Under the pieces are notes generated by a model that was not told where the DNA came from, did no database searches, and worked only from the letters and a program-made list of their open reading frames with translations. This document shows positions 31,598-39,676 of a stretch of 58,540 nt of DNA, piece by piece. This DNA is from Pseudomonas capeferrum (GTDB taxonomy: Bacteria > Pseudomonadota > Gammaproteobacteria > Pseudomonadales > Pseudomonadaceae): assembly GCF_000731675.1 (NCBI RefSeq), contig NZ_JMIT01000003.1, positions 920,412-978,951 of the forward strand, given 5' to 3'. A program made the translations under genes and the position numbers. The first letter of the stretch is position 1. The number at the start of each line of letters is the position of its first letter.

Positions 31598-31800
31598 GCC
31601 CCGAGGAGGGGCAGCACATGACCAAGGGGCCGGGCTGTTCTGACTGTTGCAGGGTCGGAGTGGCCTAGGGGTACAGGGAGTACCTCCAGCAATGGGCCGG
31701 GTCAGGAGAGGCGGAATCGGAAGCCTCAGGTCGGTGGTGTCATCAGGGATACCAGGTGCCGACCTGACTTCCGAGGAGCCAACGAGGAACCGTTAAGGCA
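31598..31800 (+). ncRNA. Candidate structured RNA rich in GGA motifs
   Basis: This non-coding segment contains about nine GGA triplets on the plus strand, several displayed in perfect small hairpins. Examples are GCCCC-GAGGA-GGGGC (31598-31612) and GGTAC-AGGGA-GTACC (31670-31684). A longer interrupted stem pairs 31719-31734 with 31759-31772 (GGAAG + CAGGTCGG with CCGACCTG + CTTCC) and encloses an inner stem, GGTGTC/GATACC. GGA in hairpin loops is the binding signature of RsmA/CsrA, so an Rsm-titrating sRNA or structured leader is plausible. No known family is recognised. Ends are not defined; a weak GCAA/TTGC stem before a T run (31806-31831) could be the terminator. Confidence 0.45.
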
Positions 31801-32275
31801 ATCAGGCAAATTACCCTTCTTGCGTGTTTTTCCCTCAAAGACACATTTTGTCTCGACCGTACATCAACTTTTTTTCGCCCGCCAGGGTCCCTTCGCAAGT
31901 GGCATTTCGGCCATTCGGATTGTCGAACAAGCCATCTACCCCTCTCCGAACACGCTGCCAAATCTGCCTAAAAATGGCGCTTTGGTCTTGTTCGGGATTC
32001 CGAACGTTATAAATCAAGCACTTGCGCCATGCCATTTTTAGCGTAAATCATTATGCAGTATCGGCATGGGGTATGCGTTTCAGGCATTAGATTTCCCCCT
32101 TCCCCATCGCAATAGTTGCCGCCTTTTCGCTGGCCCGAGCGCCCAGTCGCTCGCTCGCGGTGTCCTTACATGAGGCCACCGGACGGAAGCTTTTCGCTCA
32201 CCGTGACGTTGCCAACGGCTCTGTTACGCGCGTTTTCGTCCGGCGCCCATGACCACTAGAACAAAGGGTAAAGAC
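31801..32275. other. Non-coding region upstream of gltP with several inverted repeats
   Basis: No credible gene is visible in this stretch. It holds CTAAAAATGGC (31969-31979) inverted relative to GCCATTTTTAG (31 bases from the end of the next palindrome, about 32031-32041). It also holds a GTTCGG/CCGAAC palindrome (31989-32004) and AGAC/GTCT around a T-rich loop (31839-31854). Local GC is lower than in the flanking genes, consistent with a long regulatory region for gltP and possibly the 3' part of the structured RNA upstream. Confidence 0.5.
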
Positions 32276-33604
32276 ATGAAGAAGGCAAAACTGAGCCTCG
32301 CCTGGCAGATCGTGATCGGTCTGGTCCTGGGCGTTGCAATCGGCGCGCTACTGAATCATTTCAGTGCGGAAAAGGCATGGTGGATCAGCAACGTCCTCCA
32401 GCCCGCTGGTGACATCTTCATTCGCCTGATCAAGATGATCGTCGTCCCGATCGTGATCTCGTCGCTGATCGTGGGCATCGCCGGAGTTGGCGACGCGAAG
32501 AAACTGGGCAGCATCGGCCTCAAGACCATCGTCTACTTCGAGGTGGTGACCACCATCGCCATCGTCGTCGGCCTGGTGTTGGCCAACCTGTTCCACCCGG
32601 GCGCCGGCATCGACATGAGCACCCTGGGTACCGTGGACATCTCCAAGTACCAGGCCACTGCGGCCGAAGTGCAGCATGAGCATGCATTCATCGAAACCCT
32701 GCTCAACCTGATCCCGTCGAACATCTTCGCGGCGCTGATGCGTGGCGAAATGCTGCCGATCATCTTCTTCTCGGTGATGTTCGGCCTGGGCCTATCGAGC
32801 CTTCAGGCAGAGCTGCGCGACCCGCTGGTGCGTACCTTCCAGGCCGTGTCGGAGACCATGTTCAAGGTCACCCACATGATCATGAACTACGCCCCGATCG
32901 GCGTGTTCGCCCTGATCGCCGTCACCGTCGCCAACTTCGGCTTCAGCTCGCTGCTGCCGCTGGCCAAGCTGGTGCTGCTGGTGTACTTCGCCATCGCCTT
33001 CTTCGCCTTCATGGTGCTGGGCCTGGTGGCACGCGTGTTTGGCTTCTCGGTGATCAAGATCATGCGCATCATGAAAGATGAGCTGATCCTGGCCTACTCC
33101 ACCTCCAGCTCCGAAACCGTGCTGCCGCGGGTGATCGAGAAGATGGAGAAGTACGGCGCGCCGAAGTCGATCTGCTCGTTCGTGGTGCCGACCGGCTATT
33201 CGTTCAACCTCGACGGTTCGACCCTGTACCAGAGCATCGCGGCAATCTTCATCGCCCAGCTGTACGGCATCGACCTGTCGTGGAGCCAGCAGCTGCTGCT
33301 GGTGCTGACCCTGATGGTCACCTCCAAGGGTATTGCCGGCGTACCGGGCGTATCGTTCGTGGTGTTGCTGGCGACCCTGGGCAGCGTGGGCATCCCGCTG
33401 GAAGGCCTGGCCTTCATCGCCGGTGTCGACCGCATCATGGACATGGCCCGTACCGCGCTGAACGTGGTCGGCAACGCCCTGGCCGCGCTGGTCATCGCAC
33501 GCTGGGAAGGCATGTACGACGCTGCCAAGGGCGAGCAGTACTATGCCTCGCTGATGGCCGACAAGCAGGAAGCTGTGGTGGTTGGCGAAGCCGCCAAGCG
33601 CTGA
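32276..33604 (+). CDS. gltP: Glutamate/aspartate:proton symporter GltP (DAACS family)
   Basis: A 442-residue membrane transporter of the dicarboxylate/amino acid:cation symporter family. It shows the diagnostic serine-rich reentrant motif AYSTSSSETVLPRV, the substrate-site segments VPTGYSFNLDGSTLYQ and VTSKGIAGVPGVSFVVL, and the terminal AGVDRIMDMARTALNVVGNALA. It imports glutamate or aspartate with protons. ATG 32276 (MKKAKLSLAWQ) is preferred over ATG 32249 because relatives begin this way; AAGGGT lies upstream. It has an unusually long leader region and ends at a strong terminator, so it is monocistronic. Confidence 0.93.
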   Translation: MKKAKLSLAWQIVIGLVLGVAIGALLNHFSAEKAWWISNVLQPAGDIFIRLIKMIVVPIVISSLIVGIAGVGDAKKLGSIGLKTIVYFEVVTTIAIVVGLVLANLFHPGAGIDMSTLGTVDISKYQATAAEVQHEHAFIETLLNLIPSNIFAALMRGEMLPIIFFSVMFGLGLSSLQAELRDPLVRTFQAVSETMFKVTHMIMNYAPIGVFALIAVTVANFGFSSLLPLAKLVLLVYFAIAFFAFMVLGLVARVFGFSVIKIMRIMKDELILAYSTSSSETVLPRVIEKMEKYGAPKSICSFVVPTGYSFNLDGSTLYQSIAAIFIAQLYGIDLSWSQQLLLVLTLMVTSKGIAGVPGVSFVVLLATLGSVGIPLEGLAFIAGVDRIMDMARTALNVVGNALAALVIARWEGMYDAAKGEQYYASLMADKQEAVVVGEAAKR

Positions 33605-33620
33605 AGCTGATGCGTTGAAC

Positions 33621-33648
33621 AAAAAGCCCCGACTTGTCGGGGCTTTTT
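33621..33648. terminator. Intrinsic terminator after gltP
   Basis: Perfect 13-bp arms AAAAAGCCCCGAC/GTCGGGGCTTTTT with a 2-nt centre, 16 bp beyond the stop. Confidence 0.92.
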
Positions 33649-33760
33649 GTTGTGTGGGGGATTGTGGGGGGCGCGTTGCGCCCCTTTCTAGGGACTGCGT
33701 CTTGTGTGGGCGCCTGCAATCTCCGTTATCATTCGGGCACATTTCAGGGGGAACAATCGG

Positions 33761-34990
33761 ATGCTCAACGGCCTTTGGCTCGGCTTTTTCCTGGTGGCGG
33801 CCGTCTCCGCCCTGGCCCAGTGGCTGATCGGCGGCAACGCCGGCATCTTCGCCGCCATGGTCGAGAGCATCTTCGCCATGGCCAAGCTGTCGGTGGAGGT
33901 GATGGTCCTGTTGTTCGGTACCCTGACCCTGTGGCTGGGCTTTCTGAAAATCGCCGAGAAGGCCGGTATCGTCGAGTGGCTGGCCAAGGTCCTCGGCCCT
34001 CTGTTTGCCAGGCTGATGCCTGAGGTACCGCCGGGGCACCCGGCCCTGGGCCTGATCACCATGAACTTCGCGGCCAACGGCCTGGGGCTGGACAACGCGG
34101 CCACGCCGATTGGCCTTAAGGCCATGCGCGCGCTGCAGGAGCTGAACCCCAGCAGCAGCACCGCAAGCAACGCACAGATCCTGTTCCTGGTACTCAATGC
34201 GTCGTCGCTGACCCTGTTGCCGGTGACCATCTTCATGTACCGCGCGCAGCAAGGCGCGACCGACCCGACGCTGGTATTTTTGCCGATCCTGCTGGCTACC
34301 AGCGTGTCGACCCTGGTGGGCCTGCTGTCGGTGGCGGTGATGCAGCGCCTGCGCCTGTGGGATCCGGTGGTGCTGGCCTACCTGATCCCCGGTGCGTTGC
34401 TGTTGGGCTGCTTCATGGCCTTTCTCGGCACCTTGTCGGCCGCTGCGCTGGCGGGCCTGTCGTCTATCCTTGGCAACCTCACGCTGTTCGGTGTGATCAT
34501 CCTGTTCCTGGTGATTGGTGCGCTGAAGCGGGTCAAGGTGTACGAAGCCTTTGTCGAAGGCGCCAAGGAAGGCTTTGATGTGGCCAAGAGCCTGCTTCCC
34601 TACCTGGTGGCCATGCTCGTAGCAGTCGGCGTACTGCGCGCTTCGGGCGCGCTGGAGCTGGCGTTGGACGGCATTCGCCATGCGGTGAACTGGATGGGCA
34701 TGGATACCCGCTTCGTCGAAGGCCTGCCCACCGCGCTGGTCAAGCCATTCTCGGGCAGTGCGGCGCGGGCCATGTTGATCGAGACCATGCAGACCCACGG
34801 TGTGGACAGCTTCCCGGCACTGGTCGCGGCGACCGTTCAGGGCAGTACCGAGACCACCTTCTATGTGCTGGCGGTGTACTTCGGTGCCGTGGGCATCCAG
34901 CGGGTACGCCACGCGGTCGGTTGCGCCCTGCTGGCCGAATTTTCCGGCGTGGTCGCGGCGATCTTGGTCTGCTACTGGTTCTTCGGCTGA
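33761..34990 (+). CDS. Nucleoside-recognition-domain membrane protein (SpmA-SpmB fusion type)
   Basis: A 409-residue polytopic protein with two nucleoside-recognition (gate) domains. The first contains PEVPPGHPALGLITMNFAANGLGLDNAATPIGLKAM in its middle. The second contains LVKPFSGSAARAMLIETM and VAATVQGSTETTFYVLAVYFGAVG. This is the arrangement of spore maturation proteins A and B fused in one chain, common in non-sporulating proteobacteria. The transported compound is unknown. CAGGGGGAA precedes ATG 33761. It is tail-to-tail with the lipoprotein gene, and the 3' ends overlap by 19 bp. Confidence 0.85.
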   Translation: MLNGLWLGFFLVAAVSALAQWLIGGNAGIFAAMVESIFAMAKLSVEVMVLLFGTLTLWLGFLKIAEKAGIVEWLAKVLGPLFARLMPEVPPGHPALGLITMNFAANGLGLDNAATPIGLKAMRALQELNPSSSTASNAQILFLVLNASSLTLLPVTIFMYRAQQGATDPTLVFLPILLATSVSTLVGLLSVAVMQRLRLWDPVVLAYLIPGALLLGCFMAFLGTLSAAALAGLSSILGNLTLFGVIILFLVIGALKRVKVYEAFVEGAKEGFDVAKSLLPYLVAMLVAVGVLRASGALELALDGIRHAVNWMGMDTRFVEGLPTALVKPFSGSAARAMLIETMQTHGVDSFPALVAATVQGSTETTFYVLAVYFGAVGIQRVRHAVGCALLAEFSGVVAAILVCYWFFG

Positions 34991-35613
34991 GCCTGGACCT
35001 GAGCTTGGGCCTGCGTGGCCTGGGCGACGGTCCAGCTGACCACCTGCCCGACCAGTTGGTCGCTGGCGCCGCCGAAGCCTGCCACCACTGCCGAAACCTC
35101 CTTGGCGGCCAGCGGTTGGCGGATCTCGAAGCGTTTGCTGGCGAGGATACGCTGACTGCGCCCTTGGACCAGACGCGCATCGTAGCGAATCACCACCTCC
35201 ACTGCCCCGTCCGGGCGGTACTCACTCTGAAACGCCTGCAGCTCGCCGGCCAGCTCGTAGTCGGCCTGCAGGTTGCTGTCATCGGCGCTAAGGCGTTGAA
35301 CCTGGCCGTCACGCTGGAAGCCATCGAGCAGGCGGTTGCGTAGCAGTACTGGCGCGGCGTCGCTCCAGCGTGCGCCCTTGTAGCTGCTGACCACGTCTCC
35401 CTGTGGGATCACCGCGATCCGTGGGCCGGCCAGTACTTCGCTGGCCAGCGGTTTGTTAAGCCGCAGCGACCAGTCCAGCGGCGCGGCAACGCGGCTGGGT
35501 TGGTTCACCGGCAGGCGATACAGGTCCACGGGTTCGCTTTGCGGCAGGATCGAGCAGGCACTGGCCAGGCTCACCGCGGCCGCCAGGGCCAACAGGCGCA
35601 GCGATGCTTTCAT
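34972..35613 (-). CDS. ABC-type transport auxiliary lipoprotein (PqiC-like)
   Basis: A 213-residue lipoprotein with lipobox ASAC (Cys20). The mature domain contains VDLYRLP, a basic segment RVAAPLDWSLRLNKPLASEVLAGPRIAVIPQG, and LRNRLLDGF. These are typical of the PqiC/YmbA auxiliary lipoproteins that anchor MCE-type lipid transporters to the outer membrane. It is the last of four genes on the minus strand, overlapping the MCE gene by 4 bp (ATGA at 35610-35613), which ties it to that transporter. Confidence 0.85.
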   Translation of the reverse strand: MKASLRLLALAAAVSLASACSILPQSEPVDLYRLPVNQPSRVAAPLDWSLRLNKPLASEVLAGPRIAVIPQGDVVSSYKGARWSDAAPVLLRNRLLDGFQRDGQVQRLSADDSNLQADYELAGELQAFQSEYRPDGAVEVVIRYDARLVQGRSQRILASKRFEIRQPLAAKEVSAVVAGFGGASDQLVGQVVSWTVAQATQAQAQVQAQPKNQ

Positions 35614-36548
35614 GGCTGGAACTCCTTGTTGTTGTCGCGTCCGAGCAGGTAGCCGCTCGGGTCGGCCTCCAGCTGCCGGGAAATGCCCTTGAGTGCGTTG
35701 AGGGTTTCGCGCAGCTCGCGGATGGCGGGGGTTAGCTGGTTCAGGCCCTGGGCACCGTCACCGATGGCCTCGCTGTTGTTCTTGAGCAGCGCATTGATGG
35801 TCGCCGTGCTTTCGGCCAGCGACTGCATGGCCTGCTCGGCGCTGCCGATGGCCTGTTTGCCCTCGCTGCCGAGCAGGCTGTTGGCGTTGCGCATCAGCGC
35901 CTGGGTTTCGGCCAGGGTGGCGCTGGCCTGTTTGCCGACCTGCACCAGCTGCGTGATGGCCTCGGCAATACTGCCGTGCTGGCCGGCGAAGGCACCGGTG
36001 GTCTTGTCGAGATTGGCCAGGGTGCTGCTGAGGTGGCCGATGTTGTCTTCCGAGAACATCAGGTTGGCGTTGTGCAGCAGCAGGTTGATGTTGGTCACCA
36101 AGTCGCTGCTGTCGTTGAGCAGGCGCGAGATTGGCGAAGGCGAGGCGATGATCACCGGCAGCTTGCCATCCTTGCCCTTGAGCTCGGGGCTATGCGGCGT
36201 GCCGCCGCTGAGCTGGATGAACGCGTTGCCGGTGACCCCGGCCAGGGTCAGCTTGGCCTGGGTATCCTCCTTGACCGGCGTGTCGCCGCTCAGCCGTACC
36301 CGGGCCAGCACGCGGCGAGGGTCCTTCGGGTCCAGGCGCAGGGTCGACACGTCGCCCACCTTGATGCCGTTGTACTGCACCGGGCTGCCGCGGGACAGGC
36401 CCGAGACGGCTTCGTTGAACACCACTTCGTAATCCTTGAAGGCATCGTCGACACTGGACTTGGTCAGCCACAGGCCAAACAGCATGGCACCGGCCACCAC
36501 CAGGACGGTGACCAGGCCGATGAGGACGTGATGTGCTCGGGTTTCCAT
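35610..36548 (-). CDS. MCE/MlaD-family substrate-binding protein
   Basis: A 312-residue protein with an N-terminal transmembrane anchor (about 8-29). One MCE domain follows at about 40-115 (VSGLSRGSPVQYNGIKVGDV, and VTGNAFIQLSGG). A long helical C-terminal region (about 150-300) is rich in Ala/Gln/Leu heptads and probably forms a needle or tunnel in a hexamer. MCE proteins shuttle phospholipids or other hydrophobic molecules between membranes. It lies between the ATPase gene (3 bp gap) and the lipoprotein (4 bp overlap). Confidence 0.9.
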   Translation of the reverse strand: METRAHHVLIGLVTVLVVAGAMLFGLWLTKSSVDDAFKDYEVVFNEAVSGLSRGSPVQYNGIKVGDVSTLRLDPKDPRRVLARVRLSGDTPVKEDTQAKLTLAGVTGNAFIQLSGGTPHSPELKGKDGKLPVIIASPSPISRLLNDSSDLVTNINLLLHNANLMFSEDNIGHLSSTLANLDKTTGAFAGQHGSIAEAITQLVQVGKQASATLAETQALMRNANSLLGSEGKQAIGSAEQAMQSLAESTATINALLKNNSEAIGDGAQGLNQLTPAIRELRETLNALKGISRQLEADPSGYLLGRDNNKEFQP

Positions 36549-36551
36549 CGT

Positions 36552-37343
36552 TCAGCGCTCCTGGCCCGGGCGGGCGGCGGCCTGTTCGGCTGCGCGCCCG
36601 CGTGGGCCGTGAAAGTATTCTTGAATCCAGGCGTCGTCGGCTTGCTCGACCTCGGCCAGGGGGCCGGCCACCAGGACCTTTTTCTGCGACAGCACCGCCA
36701 CCCGGTCAGTGATGGTGTAGAGGGTGTCCAGGTCGTGGGTGATGAGAAACACCGACAGGCCGAGTGCGTCGCGCAGGGTCAGGATCAACTGGTCGAACGC
36801 GGCGGCGCCGATCGGGTCGAGGCCTGCGGTGGGCTCGTCGAGGAACAGGATGTCCGGGTCCAGTGCCAGGGCACGCGCCAGCGCTGCGCGTTTGATCATG
36901 CCGCCGGATAGCGAGGCGGGGTATTTGTCGGCAGCCGAGATGGGCAGGCCGGCCAGGGCCAGCTTGACCCCGGCCAGGTGCTCGGCGTCGGCGCGGGACA
37001 AGCCGGCGTGTTCGATCAGCGGCAAGGCGACGTTTTCGGTGATGGTCAGCGACGAGAACAGCGCGCCCTTCTGGAACAGCACGCCGAAGCGTCGCTCGAC
37101 CAACGAACGCTGTTCTTCACGCAACTCGGCCAGGTCCTGGCCAAATACCTTGATCTGCCCCTCGTTAGGCCGTCGCAGGCCGATGATGCTGCGCAACAGC
37201 ACCGATTTGCCGCTACCCGAGCCACCGACCACGGCAAGGATCTCGCCCCGGTACAGGTCCAGGTCGAGGTTTTCATGCACGCTCTGGCTGCCGAAGCGGT
37301 TACAGATGCCCCGTGCCTCGATCACGGTTTCCCGGCCACTCAC
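36552..37343 (-). CDS. MCE-transporter ATPase (MlaF-like)
   Basis: A 263-residue ABC ATPase. It has Walker A GGSGSGKSVLL, Q-loop LFQKGALFSSLT (the MlaF hallmark), signature LSGGMIKRAALARAL, Walker B DILFLDEPTAGLDP and switch His LITHDLDT. GTG 37343 is the start: it makes a GTGA overlap with the permease stop, and the frame upstream is antisense-like filler in the permease. It powers lipid movement through the MlaE-type permease. Confidence 0.92.
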   Translation of the reverse strand: MSGRETVIEARGICNRFGSQSVHENLDLDLYRGEILAVVGGSGSGKSVLLRSIIGLRRPNEGQIKVFGQDLAELREEQRSLVERRFGVLFQKGALFSSLTITENVALPLIEHAGLSRADAEHLAGVKLALAGLPISAADKYPASLSGGMIKRAALARALALDPDILFLDEPTAGLDPIGAAAFDQLILTLRDALGLSVFLITHDLDTLYTITDRVAVLSQKKVLVAGPLAEVEQADDAWIQEYFHGPRGRAAEQAAARPGQER

Positions 37344-38473
37344 CAGCCCATCTCCATGAAGAACAGTGCCGCCACCGCATCCAGCACGATGACCACGAAA
37401 ATCGACTGCACCACTGCCGAGGTGGTGTGGGCGCCCACGGACTCCGCGCTGCCGCTGACCTTGAAGCCTTCCAGGCAGCCGATGGCGGCGATCAGGAAGG
37501 CAAAAAACGGTGCTTTGGCCAGGCCGACGAGGAAGTGCTGCACACCGATGTCGGTCTGCAGCAGCGACAGGAACATGGCGGGTGAGATATCCAGCGACAG
37601 GGCACACACCACCGCGCCGCCGACGATGCCGCAGATCATCGCGAGGAAGGTCAGCAGCGGCAACGAAATCAATAGTGCCAATACCCGTGGCACCACCAGC
37701 AGCTCCATGGGGTTGAGGCCCAGGGTGCGGATGGCGTCGATTTCTTCGTTGGCCTTCATCGAGCCGATCTGCGCGGTGAAGGCACTGGCCGTGCGGCCGG
37801 CCATGAGGATGGCGGTCAACAGCACGGCAAACTCACGCAAGAACGAGAACGCCACCAGGTCGACGGTGAAGAGGGTCGCGCCGAACGCGGCCAGCACCGT
37901 TGCGCCCAGAAACGCCACCACCGCGCCCACCAGAAAGGTCAGCAAGGCGACGATGGGCGCAGCATCCAGGCCGGTCTGTTCGATGTGCGCCACGACCGGC
38001 GTAAGCCGCCAGCGGTGGGGCTGGAAGGCCCGGCGCAGCAAGGTTTCGAGAATCAGGCCGACGAAGCCGAGCAACTGCCGGGTGTCTTGCCAGACGGTGC
38101 TGACGGCACGGCCGATACGCTCGAGCAGCAACAGCAGCACCGGGCGTTCGGCCTCCTTGACCGGAATGCAGTAGTCCTGCACCGAGCAGTACACGGTCTT
38201 GAGCAGGGCACGGCTGGCGTCGGGCAGGCCATCGGTGCAGTGCGACAGGCGTTCGGCGCCGAGCAGTTCGGCCAGCAGCGAGGCGCCGGCGGTGTCGAGG
38301 CGGCCCAGTTGGCTGAGGTCGGCAACGGCGTCGTTGCTGCATAGCGTGCGCAGGCGTTCGCTGTCGCGCTTGAGGCTGGCATAGTGGGCCAGGGTCCAGT
38401 CACCGGTAATACGCAGGCAGGGCGGTTGGTGGCTGGTGTCCAAGGTGGCGCTGGGGGGTGTCATAGGCTCCAT
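37340..38473 (-). CDS. MlaE-type permease with fused N-terminal STAS domain
   Basis: A 377-residue protein. The N-terminal about 110 residues form a STAS-like domain (LRITGDWTLAHYASL, AVADLSQLGRLDTAGASLLAEL) in place of a separate MlaB. Then comes a linker and a MlaE permease with GRTASAFTAQIGSMKANEEIDAIRTLGLNPMELLVVPRV and about five helices. The STAS domain normally binds the ATPase and supports its activity. Genes for permease-STAS, ATPase, MCE and lipoprotein form a complete transporter that is separate from the canonical mla/ttg2 operon. ATG 38473 or ATG 38464 could be the start. Confidence 0.9.
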   Translation of the reverse strand: MEPMTPPSATLDTSHQPPCLRITGDWTLAHYASLKRDSERLRTLCSNDAVADLSQLGRLDTAGASLLAELLGAERLSHCTDGLPDASRALLKTVYCSVQDYCIPVKEAERPVLLLLLERIGRAVSTVWQDTRQLLGFVGLILETLLRRAFQPHRWRLTPVVAHIEQTGLDAAPIVALLTFLVGAVVAFLGATVLAAFGATLFTVDLVAFSFLREFAVLLTAILMAGRTASAFTAQIGSMKANEEIDAIRTLGLNPMELLVVPRVLALLISLPLLTFLAMICGIVGGAVVCALSLDISPAMFLSLLQTDIGVQHFLVGLAKAPFFAFLIAAIGCLEGFKVSGSAESVGAHTTSAVVQSIFVVIVLDAVAALFFMEMGW

Positions 38474-38560
38474 GCAACTGACTCGGCGCTAAGGCTTAGG
38501 GGCTGATCATAGCGCAGAGGGCATGGGGCGGTTTATTGATTGTGTGCTCAAACCAGGAAG

Positions 38561-39583
38561 CTATGAGCTCGGCGCATCGTCGAGCACTTTGAACCGCAGC
38601 ACCCCGATCACCTGGCCGTCCTCGGTCAGCACCCTCACCTGCCATTTACCGACCGGGTTAGGCGGGAAGTTCTGCTTGTGGGTCCAGGCCCGGTAGCCTT
38701 CCTTGCGCCCGCCATGAATATCTAGCGCAATCCGGTCTACTTCCTTGCCGTCTTTTTGCCACACGTGGTAAATGCGCTCGTTCAGGCCCCGGGGTGCGTT
38801 GACCGAGGTGTACGCATACAGCCCGCTGGTCTTGATGCGGCTGGCGGCAATCTCGTCCAGTGACTCGCCGGGCTGGCGATTGAGCACTTCGGTGCTGACG
38901 GCCACTTCGGTCATCCACAACGTCGCCGGTGGTACCCACGAGCGCAGCAACCACCCCCCGCCGCCCACCGACAGGGTCACCAGAACCAGCGCCACGCCGC
39001 GCCGCCAGGTATTGACCGGGAAGCTGCTGGCCAGGCTCGGGAACGACAGGGCCATGGCAATGATCAACGCCAGCTTGAAGCTTTGCGCGGTGGTCAGGTG
39101 AAGAATGATCGGCAGCGCGGTGAGCAGCGCCGCGAACAAGGTCAGCGTGTGCAGCGCGAGGAACAGCCAGCGCCGCGGCGCCAACCACTTGTAGTACAGC
39201 GGGTCGACGATCGAGATCAGCCCGGCGGCGGCGAGCAGGCCGGTGAATACCAGTTGGCCGCTGTTCCAGGTGGTGGTGATGAAGAAGAACGGCAGGACGA
39301 AGAACAGTGTTTCCTGGTGGATCATCTGCGTCGCGTAGCGCAGCAACGGTTGCGGGATCTCTCGGTTGAAGGTGCGGGCGAACAGGCCGGTGAGGGTGTT
39401 TTCCAGCATCAGCCAGACCCAGCTGACCAGCATCAGGATCGCCACCCAGCTGGCCAGGCCGGCCTGGCGGTCGACCAGGATGAAGCTGCCGATGCCGGAG
39501 AGGAAGCCTCCGAGCGCGATGATGCCGGGGTAGCGTTTAAGCAGTTCGATGACGCGCTGGACGATGCGGGGAATTGGGGGCAT
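38561..39583 (-). CDS. DUF5924/DUF2914 membrane protein
   Basis: A 340-residue protein with about six to seven transmembrane helices (from residue 20 to about 220). A soluble C-terminal domain follows (TEVAVSTEVLNRQPGESLDE to the end), with the DUF2914 pattern ERIYHVWQKDGKEVDRIALDIHGGRKEGYRAWTHKQNFPPNPVGKWQVRVLTEDGQVIG broken only by linkers. The membrane part corresponds to DUF5924. Function unknown. It stands alone, between the lipid transporter and a REP-like hairpin. Confidence 0.78.
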   Translation of the reverse strand: MPPIPRIVQRVIELLKRYPGIIALGGFLSGIGSFILVDRQAGLASWVAILMLVSWVWLMLENTLTGLFARTFNREIPQPLLRYATQMIHQETLFFVLPFFFITTTWNSGQLVFTGLLAAAGLISIVDPLYYKWLAPRRWLFLALHTLTLFAALLTALPIILHLTTAQSFKLALIIAMALSFPSLASSFPVNTWRRGVALVLVTLSVGGGGWLLRSWVPPATLWMTEVAVSTEVLNRQPGESLDEIAASRIKTSGLYAYTSVNAPRGLNERIYHVWQKDGKEVDRIALDIHGGRKEGYRAWTHKQNFPPNPVGKWQVRVLTEDGQVIGVLRFKVLDDAPSS

Positions 39584-39616
39584 GGGTCTACAACAGGGAG
39601 AGATAGGGTGGCTGTG

Positions 39617-39652
39617 CCGGCCTCTTTTCGGGCAACCCCGTGAAGAGGCCGG
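39617..39652. terminator. REP-like hairpin between the M16 peptidase and DUF5924 genes
   Basis: Arms CCGGCCTCTT/AAGAGGCCGG (39617-39626 and 39643-39652), with further internal pairing CGGG/CCCG. It lies about 25 bp beyond the M16 stop on the minus strand. Confidence 0.6.
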
Positions 39653-39676
39653 TACTGGCTAAAGGATACCGCCGAA

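Noticed and set aside
32792..34912. 706-codon open frame on the minus strand across gltP and the nucleoside-recognition gene
   Set aside because: It crosses a strong terminator and two well-supported genes on the other strand; composition is typical of antisense shadow.
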